Assembly (NCBI GenBank): GCA_015520985.1
Contig: WAOY01000193.1
Coordinates: 1-10,547, forward strand
From: DHVE2 group archaeon
Lineage (GTDB): Archaea; Thermoplasmatota; Thermoplasmata; Thermoplasmatales; Aciduliprofundaceae
Direction: 5' to 3'
Length of the DNA stretch: 10,547 nt
This document shows positions 4,823 through 10,547 of this stretch, in pieces. The first letter of the stretch is position 1, and each line of letters opens with the position of its first letter. The notes beneath the pieces were generated by a model. That model saw only the letters and a program-made list of their open reading frames with translations. It ran no database searches and was not told the origin of the DNA. The position numbers and the translations under genes were made by a program.

Positions 4823-5683
4823 TCACCCTTTTGACCTGCACCTCCCGCTCTCCACCTGGACGTTCACGTGCGTTATACCGAATTTTCTCACCCTCTCCTC
4901 TATCTCACTTATTATTCTCCCCGATTCGCTAACGCTCATGTCCTCCACATCCACGTGGCACTCCATGGCGATGTCCCTCTCCCCAAGCCGCCACACGTGG
5001 ATGTGGTGAGCGTTCAGAACCCCCGGGATCTCCTCGATCTCCCTCCTCACCTCCTCGATGTCCACCCCCGCGGCGGACTCCATGAGTATGTCGGCGGAGG
5101 CGCGGAGCATGGCGGCGCCGTTGTATATGAGGTACGCCGAGATGAGCACCGTGATCAGGGGATCCACCCAGAGCACGTGCCAGAGAACGATGGCGAATCC
5201 GCCGATTATGACAGCCACCGACGAGACCGTGTCGCCAAGGATGTGGAGGTAAGCGGATCGTATGTTCATGCTCCCTCTGGAGGGACTGTGGAGAAGCACC
5301 GCCGTGAATAGGTTCGCCGCCAGCCCAACTATGGCAACCGGAAGCATGATTTCTGTGGAAATCTCACCGGGGCTCAGGAACCTCAGGTAGGACTCGTAGA
5401 CCAAAAATGCAGAGAGCAGAAGGAGGATGAGGGAATTCACAAGCGTGGCGATGACCTCGGCCCTTTTATAGCCGAAGGTGTACCTGGCGTTCCCCTGACG
5501 GGACGCCACGAGGAAAGCGGCGTAACTGATCCCGATGGCTATGGCGTCGTTCAGGTTGTGGAGCGAATCGCCCAGCAGAGCCAGGCTCCCGGACAAAAGG
5601 CCACCGACGATCTCCACCGCTGTGATGGTGAAGTTCAGCCCTACGGCGAGGGCAAGGCGCCTGCCAGTTCCAGCGCGGTGCAT
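4823..5683 (-). CDS. Cation diffusion facilitator family transporter (zinc-type efflux)
   Basis: This 286-residue protein has the size and order of a CzcD/ZitB-type exporter, which swaps cytoplasmic Zn2+ (or Co2+, Cd2+) for H+. Six membrane segments occupy roughly residues 10-205. The metal site can be read as D39-x-x-H42-x-x-x-D46 in helix 2 (GDSLHNLND) and H147-x-x-x-D151 in helix 5 (HILGD). FGYKR (70-74) is the conserved loop after helix 2. The C-terminal cytoplasmic domain (from about 207) has the ferredoxin-like metal-sensing fold with HHIHVWRLG (226-234). The two His in helices 2 and 5 favour zinc over manganese, whose CDF transporters have an Asp there. ATG at 5683 directly follows a leaderless promoter, with no Shine-Dalgarno. 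It is transcribed divergently from the por operon. Confidence 0.93.
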   Translation of the reverse strand: MHRAGTGRRLALAVGLNFTITAVEIVGGLLSGSLALLGDSLHNLNDAIAIGISYAAFLVASRQGNARYTFGYKRAEVIATLVNSLILLLLSAFLVYESYLRFLSPGEISTEIMLPVAIVGLAANLFTAVLLHSPSRGSMNIRSAYLHILGDTVSSVAVIIGGFAIVLWHVLWVDPLITVLISAYLIYNGAAMLRASADILMESAAGVDIEEVRREIEEIPGVLNAHHIHVWRLGERDIAMECHVDVEDMSVSESGRIISEIEERVRKFGITHVNVQVESGRCRSKG

Positions 5684-5702
5684 GTGGAGGTATCAACTCA
5701 AA

Positions 5703-5713
5703 GATATTAAAAA
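5703..5713 (-). promoter_or_regulatory. TATA box of the cation efflux gene
   Basis: TTTTTAATATC on the minus strand is centred about 25 nt before the ATG at 5683, so transcription should start at the start codon (leaderless). It shares an 81-bp divergent intergenic region with the por promoter. Confidence 0.6.
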
Positions 5714-5733
5714 CCCTCGTCGCCGGGGAGAAA

Positions 5734-5742
5734 CATTTAAGG
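5734..5742 (+). promoter_or_regulatory. TATA box of the por operon
   Basis: CATTTAAGG, preceded by the purine-rich GAGAAA, is centred about 27 nt before the ATG at 5765. This predicts a leaderless porG message. No ribosome-binding site precedes the ATG, in contrast to the downstream genes of the operon. Confidence 0.6.
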
Positions 5743-5764
5743 TTATGCTCGCAATCACCCACCC

Positions 5765-6316
5765 ATGTACGAGGTCAGGTTCCACGGAAGAGGGGGCCAG
5801 GGGGCAGTGACGGCTGCCAACATCCTGGCCATCGCAGCGGTGAAACAGGGATACTACGCGCAGGCGTTCCCCTACTTTGGAGTTGAGAGAAGAGGTGCGC
5901 CCGTGCAGGCGTTCACGAGGATCGACGAGAAGAGGATCGACGTGCGCATGAACGTTTACGAGCCCGATGCCATTGTGGTTCTGGACCCCACGCTCATGAG
6001 CGTCGTGGACGTCACCCAGGGCCTGAAGGAGGGCGGAATAATAGTGATAAACACGGCCAAGAAGCCCGAGGAGATGGACTTCCCCGGTTATAAGGTCGCG
6101 ACGGTGAACGCGACGGAGATAGCGCTGAAGCACCACCTTGGCTCTCAGGCCGCGCCTATAGTGAACACCGCGATCCTGGGCGCCTATTCCAGGGCGGTGG
6201 GGAACGTGAAGATTGAGTACGTCCTCGAAGCCATACGCGAGAACGCTCCCGCGAAGAAGGAGGAAAATGCGATGGCGGCAAAGGAGGCGTACGAGAATAC
6301 CATTCTGGGATGGTGA
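5765..6316 (+). CDS. porG: Pyruvate:ferredoxin oxidoreductase, gamma subunit
   Basis: This 183-residue protein is the gamma subunit of the four-subunit archaeal 2-oxoacid:ferredoxin oxidoreductase. The enzyme oxidises pyruvate with CoA to acetyl-CoA and CO2, passing two electrons to ferredoxin. The fold signature is the N-terminal GRGGQGAVTAA (8-18), followed by YFGVERRGAPVQAFTRI; its length matches the family. It is first of four collinear genes (gamma, delta, alpha, beta) read from one promoter, with a 6-nt gap to the next. In some Thermococcales one gamma subunit is shared between pyruvate and 2-oxoisovalerate enzymes; no second set is seen here. Pyruvate is the likeliest substrate because of the alpha and beta subunit sequences. 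Confidence 0.94.
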   Translation: MYEVRFHGRGGQGAVTAANILAIAAVKQGYYAQAFPYFGVERRGAPVQAFTRIDEKRIDVRMNVYEPDAIVVLDPTLMSVVDVTQGLKEGGIIVINTAKKPEEMDFPGYKVATVNATEIALKHHLGSQAAPIVNTAILGAYSRAVGNVKIEYVLEAIRENAPAKKEENAMAAKEAYENTILGW

Positions 6317-6322
6317 TGTGGT

Positions 6323-6640
6323 ATGGATGTGATCACAAGAGGAGGCGTTATAACCGATCCAGGAAACTCTGTGGAGAACAAGACGGGCTCGTGGAGGGTG
6401 TTCAAGCCCGTCATAAACTACGAGATGTGCATTCGCTGTATGATCTGCTGGCAGTTCTGCCCGGAGCCCGCGATACTCAAGCACGAGGACGAGGAGATAA
6501 AGAAGAGCACCCCCGCGCCCAAGGACGCGCTGAAGAGATTGCCCGTCGTGGAGATCGACTACGATTACTGCAAGGGCTGCGGGATATGCGCGAACGAATG
6601 CCCTGTGAAGGCAATAGATTTCGTGATGGAGGAGAGGTAA
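6323..6640 (+). CDS. porD: Pyruvate:ferredoxin oxidoreductase, delta subunit (2x[4Fe-4S])
   Basis: This 105-residue ferredoxin-like subunit holds two [4Fe-4S] clusters: C36-x2-C39-x2-C42-x3-C46-P and C83-x2-C86-x2-C89-x3-C93-P. All eight ligands are present and both motifs end in CP, as in bacterial-type ferredoxins. It carries electrons from the TPP-proximal cluster of the beta subunit to external ferredoxin. The start at 6323 is preceded by GGTGATG, which overlaps the porG stop. Length and position between gamma and alpha genes are the norm for archaeal por operons. Confidence 0.95.
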   Translation: MDVITRGGVITDPGNSVENKTGSWRVFKPVINYEMCIRCMICWQFCPEPAILKHEDEEIKKSTPAPKDALKRLPVVEIDYDYCKGCGICANECPVKAIDFVMEER

Positions 6641-6641
6641 A

Positions 6642-7841
6642 ATGACCCGCGTTATGCTTAGGGGAAATGAATCAATAGCGTACGCGTTCAAACTCGCCAG
6701 GGTCAAAGTGGTGCCGGCGTACCCCATAACCCCTTCCACGCTGGTGCCTGAGAAGATCAGCGAATTCATCGCGAATGGCGAGATGGACGCCGAGTTCGTG
6801 CCCGTGGAGAGCGAACACAGCGCCATAAGCGCCGCAGTTGGAGCGAGTGCGAAGGGCGTGCGTGTCGGCACGGCGACCGCCTCGCAGGGCCTTGCGCTGA
6901 TGCACGAGGTCCTGTTCATCGCATCGGGAATGCGATTGCCCATAGTCATGGGCATAGGGAACCGCGCTCTGAGCGCTCCGATTAATATATGGTGCGACCA
7001 CCAGGACATGATGTCCGCCCGCGATGCGGGGTGGCTGCAGTTCTACGCCGAGAGCAACCAGGAGGGCCTCGACCTAGGGATAATGGCCTTCAAGATCGCA
7101 GAGGACGAAAGAGTTCTCCTCCCTGTGATGGTGGGCCTGGACGCCTTCGTTCTCACGCACACAGTCGAGCCCGTGGAGATGCCCGAGCAGGGCGACGTGG
7201 ACGAGTTCCTCGGGGAATTCAAGCCCAAGTACGTCACCCTTGATCCGAAGAAGCCGGCTACGCTGGGTGCCTTCGCTTTCCCGGAGCACTACATGGAGTT
7301 CAAGTTCGGGCAGTGGGTCGCTATGGAACGCTCCAAGAAGGTCATAGACGAGGTCTTCGAGGAATTCGAGAGGAAGTTCGGAAGGAGGTATCGCAAGGTC
7401 ACGCCGGAGTTCATGGATGACGCTGAGATTGCGATAGTGACCATGGGCTCCATGAGCGGCACCGCCAGGGAATTCGTGAAGAGGATGCGCAGCCAGGGTA
7501 AGAAGGTCGGGCTCGTAAAGATCACCACCTTCAGGCCCTTCCCAAAGGAGGAGCTTCTCGAGGTTCTCAGGGGAGTGAAGGTCGTGGCCGTTATGGAGAG
7601 GAACATCTCCTTCGGGTTCGGAGGTGCGGTGTACGGCGAGCTCGGAGCGACGTTCAACAACCTCGCGGAGAAGCCGAAGATCCTCGACTTCATAGTGGGC
7701 CTCGGAGGAAGGGACATAACCTTCAAGACCTTCCAGAGCGTTTACGAGATTGCGGAGAAAGCCCTGAGCGAGGATGTGGACGAGGTGAACTGGATCGACG
7801 TAAATAAGGAAGCGGTTTACAAAGCGGAGGGATTGCTATGA
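6642..7841 (+). CDS. porA: Pyruvate:ferredoxin oxidoreductase, alpha subunit
   Basis: This 399-residue subunit carries the pyrimidine-binding and transketolase C-terminal-like domains. Visible landmarks are YPITPST (27-33), the E56-x-EHSA segment whose acidic residue activates the TPP ring in this superfamily, TATASQG (77-83), and NIWCDHQDMMSARDAGW ending at 131, a PorA-type substrate-loop signature. FRPFP in the later part belongs to the C-terminal domain. The ATG at 6642 lies one base after the porD stop and has GGAGAGG just upstream. The stop overlaps the porB ATG by 4 bases (ATGA). Pyruvate rather than a branched-chain acid is favoured by overall resemblance but is not proven. Confidence 0.94.
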   Translation: MTRVMLRGNESIAYAFKLARVKVVPAYPITPSTLVPEKISEFIANGEMDAEFVPVESEHSAISAAVGASAKGVRVGTATASQGLALMHEVLFIASGMRLPIVMGIGNRALSAPINIWCDHQDMMSARDAGWLQFYAESNQEGLDLGIMAFKIAEDERVLLPVMVGLDAFVLTHTVEPVEMPEQGDVDEFLGEFKPKYVTLDPKKPATLGAFAFPEHYMEFKFGQWVAMERSKKVIDEVFEEFERKFGRRYRKVTPEFMDDAEIAIVTMGSMSGTAREFVKRMRSQGKKVGLVKITTFRPFPKEELLEVLRGVKVVAVMERNISFGFGGAVYGELGATFNNLAEKPKILDFIVGLGGRDITFKTFQSVYEIAEKALSEDVDEVNWIDVNKEAVYKAEGLL

Positions 7842-8731
7842 ATTACGAAAACGAGGAGTTCTTCGCACCTGGCCACGGAATGTGTGCCGGGTGCGCGGCG
7901 CCCATAATAGTGAAATGGGTCCTCAAGCTCGCGGGACCGAACACCATAGTGGTGAACGCCACAGGATGCCTCGAAGTTGCCACCACCCCATATCCCCGCA
8001 CGGCATGGCGAGTGCCCTGGTTGCACGTTGCCTTCGAGAACGCGGCAGCCGCGGCCAGCGGCGTGGAAGCGGCCGCTAAGGCCATGGGCGAGAAGGTGAA
8101 CATAATCGCCTTCGGAGGGGACGGTGGAACCGCGGACATCGGGTTCCAGGCGCTCAGCGGCATGGTAGAGCGCGGGCACAACGTTCTATATGTTCTCTAC
8201 GACAACGAGGCGTACATGAACACCGGTATCCAGCGCTCCGGAGCGACGCCGTGGGGCGCTTGGACTACGACAAGCAAGGTGGGCAAGGCGAACCCAATCG
8301 GTAAGATGAGGCCGAAGAAACCCATTGCGAGGATCATAGCCGCGCACAACGCTGCTTACGTGGCCACCGCGAACCCAGCGATATTCAACGACTTCAAGAA
8401 GAAGGTTCAGAAGGCTCTCAATACAGAAGGCGCGAGGTTCCTACACGTGCTCTCGTCGTGCACCACCGGCTGGAGGCACGACCCAAGTAAGACCGTCGAG
8501 ATAATGCGCCTCGCCACCGACACCGGTCTGTTCCCCCTGTACGAGATTGAGAACGGCGACATAGAGAATATGCGGATTACATACAAGCCCAAGCAGTTCA
8601 AGCCAGTCGAGGAGTACCTGAAGATGCAGGGAAGGTTCAGGCACCTGCTCAAGAATCCGGAGTACGTGAAGAAGCTGCAGGACGACATAGATGCGTGGTG
8701 GGCCAAATACGGGCACCACTATCAGAAATAA
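7838..8731 (+). CDS. porB: Pyruvate:ferredoxin oxidoreductase, beta subunit (TPP-binding)
   Basis: This 297-residue catalytic subunit binds the thiamine diphosphate phosphates and one [4Fe-4S] cluster. The TPP motif is GDGGTADIG (94-102) through N123 in YDNEAYMNTG (121-130). Four cysteines at the positions expected for cluster ligands are present: C16 and C19 (HGMCAGC), C44 (ATGC) and C208 (SSCTTGWR). YMNTGIQRS and GAWTTTSKVG closely match the PorB family, supporting pyruvate. The ATGA overlap with porA couples their translation. The final 10 bases overlap the 3' end of the oppositely oriented decarboxylase gene, so transcripts from both strands must overlap there. A T6 run at 8770-8775 might end the por message. 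Confidence 0.95.
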   Translation: MNYENEEFFAPGHGMCAGCAAPIIVKWVLKLAGPNTIVVNATGCLEVATTPYPRTAWRVPWLHVAFENAAAAASGVEAAAKAMGEKVNIIAFGGDGGTADIGFQALSGMVERGHNVLYVLYDNEAYMNTGIQRSGATPWGAWTTTSKVGKANPIGKMRPKKPIARIIAAHNAAYVATANPAIFNDFKKKVQKALNTEGARFLHVLSSCTTGWRHDPSKTVEIMRLATDTGLFPLYEIENGDIENMRITYKPKQFKPVEEYLKMQGRFRHLLKNPEYVKKLQDDIDAWWAKYGHHYQK

Positions 8732-9834
8732 ACCCTCTTCAATTCTTTTAGAAATTCATCCACCACCTCTTTTTTCACGTGGGGCATGACCACAATCCTC
8801 AGGGTCCCGTAAGCTGGATTCGTGGATACCGCCCACCCACGCCTGAAAAGTTCCCTCTGCACCTTCCTGGGATCTTCCACGACGATGTTGACAATGTTCA
8901 TCACGGGCTTAGCGAGGATTTCAAAACCCTCCTCCCTTGCGCGGAAGACGAGGTAGTCGGTGGTGTCTATACACTCCTCCACAATTTCCCGGTACCCGTC
9001 CCAGCCGAAGTGCAGGATAGCGGCGTAACTGGCCGCGACGCTCCCGCTCTGTCGTGTCCCGAGGAGGGTATCGCTTCGCCCTTCCATCAGGTAAGGGGCC
9101 TCGACCGAGATCTTCGCGAATATGTTTTCCCGCGCAACCAGCCCTCCGGCAGGATACGGCGTGAGGCCCATCTTGTGGGGATCGATCGTCACGCTTCTCA
9201 CCGCTTGCACGTCGAACCCGAACCTTATATTTGTTCTCCCCAGTTCATTCAGGAAAGGAATAACGAAACCGCCGAAGGCGGCGTCCACGTGCAGGTAACA
9301 GCGCAGGTCTCCGCATATTTTTCCAGTCTCCTCTATGGGGTCTACGTAACCCAGGGGGGTAGTGCCCGCCGTTGCCACGACGATTGTGCCGTCTTCGACC
9401 GTCTCTTCAAGGGCCCGGGGGTCCATGGCGAAGTCCCGCATGGGGACGTACTCAATCGGGATCCCCAGGAGATCCGCGGCCTTGAGTACAGAGAAGTGCA
9501 CGTCCCGCGTCGCTAGGATTTTCCTGAATCCCATCTTCCTCGCCGCCCAGAGCGCGGTGATGTTCGCCTCGGTGCCCCCGCTAAGCACGTGCCCGAAGAA
9601 TCCCGCCTTTCCAGAGGTGAGCTTGAGCAGAAAATCAACCACGAGGCGCTCCATCCTCGCCGTTCCCGGGTACAACCCGGGGTTGCCAAGGTTGGCCTGG
9701 TAGAATTTGAAGAATGCCTTGAGAACGATGTCGGGGGGGTAGGTGTACATGGAGCCCAGCACGCGCCCGGACTCGTAGTGGAAATCCTCCCTGTAGAATT
9801 CGTCGAGAATCCTCTCTATGTCATCATCGTGCAT
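8722..9834 (-). CDS. mfnA: MfnA-type PLP-dependent tyrosine/aspartate decarboxylase
   Basis: This 370-residue group II PLP decarboxylase is of archaeal MfnA size. Seen in order: SGGTEAN (85-91, phosphate contact), H113 in the DVHFS segment (stacks on the PLP ring), HVDAAFGG (182-189, D184 binds the pyridine nitrogen), and DPHKMG (218-223) with Schiff-base lysine K221. Known family roles are tyrosine to tyramine for methanofuran in methanogens, and aspartate to beta-alanine for coenzyme A in Thermococcus. No methanogenesis gene is present here, so aspartate decarboxylation for CoA is the more likely job, but the substrate cannot be read from the motifs. A leaderless promoter places transcription at the ATG at 9834. 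The 3' end overlaps porB by 10 bases tail-to-tail; glutamine synthetase lies upstream in the same direction but with this separate promoter between. Confidence 0.92.
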   Translation of the reverse strand: MHDDDIERILDEFYREDFHYESGRVLGSMYTYPPDIVLKAFFKFYQANLGNPGLYPGTARMERLVVDFLLKLTSGKAGFFGHVLSGGTEANITALWAARKMGFRKILATRDVHFSVLKAADLLGIPIEYVPMRDFAMDPRALEETVEDGTIVVATAGTTPLGYVDPIEETGKICGDLRCYLHVDAAFGGFVIPFLNELGRTNIRFGFDVQAVRSVTIDPHKMGLTPYPAGGLVARENIFAKISVEAPYLMEGRSDTLLGTRQSGSVAASYAAILHFGWDGYREIVEECIDTTDYLVFRAREEGFEILAKPVMNIVNIVVEDPRKVQRELFRRGWAVSTNPAYGTLRIVVMPHVKKEVVDEFLKELKRVYF

Positions 9835-9840
9835 CGCCCT

Positions 9841-9864
9841 AGTATGGGTGCATATCTAAATAAA
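9841..9864 (-). promoter_or_regulatory. Promoter of the MfnA-type decarboxylase, with element shared with 4116-4138
   Basis: TTTATTTAG (9864-9856, minus strand) is a TATA box centred about 26 nt before the ATG at 9834, so the message is probably leaderless. Between box and start lies TGCACCCATACT (9852-9841), identical over 12 bases to 4127-4116. The promoter begins right at the glutamine synthetase stop codon, where the same T-rich stretch (AAAATTTATTT) could also end the upstream transcript. Confidence 0.6.
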
Positions 9865-9869
9865 TTTTC

Positions 9870-10547
9870 TCAGAGGATGGGGAGGAGTTTCTCTATCTCC
9901 CACTGCGTCACCTGCGCGCGGTACTCCTCCCACTCCCTGCGCTTCACGTGCAGGAAATGCATGAACACATGATCTCCCAGGATTTCCCGCATCAGTTCGC
10001 TGCGTGAGAAGTGGTGCAGCGCCTCCCCCAGGCTCTCCGGCAGGGATTTTATTCCCCTCATCCTCCTCTCCTCCTCGCTCATGGCGAATATGTTCTGCTC
10101 CACCGGCTCGGGTGGCTCGATTCCTTTCTCTATTCCATCCAGTCCAGCGCCGAGCATCACCGCGAACTGCAGGTATGGGTTTCCAGCGGGATCAGGGTTT
10201 CTGAGCTCTATGCGGGTCTTCATCTCCCTGCCCGCCGGAACTCGAATCAAAGCGCTCCTGTTTCTGTTCGCCCATGATATGTACACGGGTGCCTCGTATC
10301 CGGGCACAAGGCGCTTGTACGAGTTCACCCAGGAGTTCAGCACGGCCGCCATCTCCTCCGCATGCTTAAGCAGTCCCGCAATGTAGTGAAGGGCCACATC
10401 GCTGAGTTCCCACCTGCCGTTAGGGTCGTAGAACATGTTCTCCTTCCCATCCACGCTCAGCAAACTCTGGTGCACATGCATACCGGTGCCGTTTATGCCG
10501 TAGAATGGTTTGGGCATAAAGGTCGCATACAATCCGTGGCGCAGGGC
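9870..10547 (-). CDS. glnA: Glutamine synthetase type I, C-terminal half (truncated by window edge)
   Basis: The frame enters from the right edge as ALRHGLYATFMPKPFYG and gives 225 residues, about half of a normal GS I of about 440. A TTG near 10532 is inside the gene, not its start. Recognisable GS motifs are NGTGMHVHQSL (ammonium/glutamate and metal-binding His region), SWANRNRSALIRVP (ATP and phosphate arginines) and ELRNPDPAGNPYLQ (metal ligand E and conserved R-x-PDP). The enzyme makes glutamine from glutamate, ammonia and ATP as a dodecamer. Where GS I-beta has the adenylylated tyrosine (NLYxL), this protein reads NIFAMS, with Phe, so it cannot be adenylylated there, in line with the GS I-alpha type of archaea. 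The N-terminal beta-grasp domain lies outside the window. Confidence 0.94.
   Translation of the reverse strand, partial: ALRHGLYATFMPKPFYGINGTGMHVHQSLLSVDGKENMFYDPNGRWELSDVALHYIAGLLKHAEEMAAVLNSWVNSYKRLVPGYEAPVYISWANRNRSALIRVPAGREMKTRIELRNPDPAGNPYLQFAVMLGAGLDGIEKGIEPPEPVEQNIFAMSEEERRMRGIKSLPESLGEALHHFSRSELMREILGDHVFMHFLHVKRREWEEYRAQVTQWEIEKLLPIL

Noticed and set aside
6310..6645. A 111-codon frame overlapping porD
   Set aside because: The porD frame has two complete [4Fe-4S] motifs; this one has none and is a shadow.
5693..7009. A 438-codon antisense frame over porG, porD and porA
   Set aside because: The three sense genes have clear motifs and operon spacing. The antisense product has no recognisable domain and is a product of codon bias.

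Overview
The window looks like the chromosome of an archaeon, most likely a thermophilic euryarchaeote. Transcription units start with archaeal TATA boxes about 20-30 nt upstream of the start codon, so many messages appear leaderless. Two genes encode archaeal-type pilins with the SPVIATILMVAIT N-terminus. Pyruvate:ferredoxin oxidoreductase is the four-subunit form, and there is an archaeal MfnA-type decarboxylase. Frequent AGG/AGA (Arg) and ATA (Ile) codons fit a thermophile. Thermoplasmatota is a guess that the sequence alone cannot settle. I see no methanogenesis gene, rRNA, tRNA, CRISPR array or insertion sequence.

Layout. 1-1753 (minus): a pilin operon in the order pilin 1, pilin 2, a pilin-like protein with a C-x-C motif, and a second C-x-C membrane-anchored protein cut by the window edge. 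1884-3977 (plus): a potassium uptake pair, TrkA (single RCK-type regulator) and TrkH. 3978-4138 (minus): a convergent intergenic region holding two adjacent nested hairpins preceded by a TATA box on the minus strand, a candidate small structured RNA gene. 4141-4790 (minus): two overlapping small membrane proteins of unknown function. 4823-5712 (minus): a cation diffusion facilitator (zinc-type efflux). 5734-8731 (plus): porGDAB, encoding pyruvate (or a related 2-oxoacid) ferredoxin oxidoreductase. 8722-9864 (minus): an MfnA-type tyrosine/aspartate decarboxylase, tail-to-tail with porB. 9870-10547 (minus): the C-terminal half of a type I glutamine synthetase.

The metabolic genes are ordinary: acetyl-CoA and reduced ferredoxin from POR, beta-alanine for CoA (or tyramine) from MfnA, nitrogen assimilation by GS, and ion homeostasis by TrkAH and the CDF protein. 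The two parts that look least described are the pilin locus and the candidate RNA gene. In the pilin locus, EF-hand-like calcium loops are present in two pilins and lost in the third protein, and a C-x-C motif is shared by the last two. The candidate RNA has a possible kink-loop and H/ACA-like layout, and its promoter region resembles that of mfnA.
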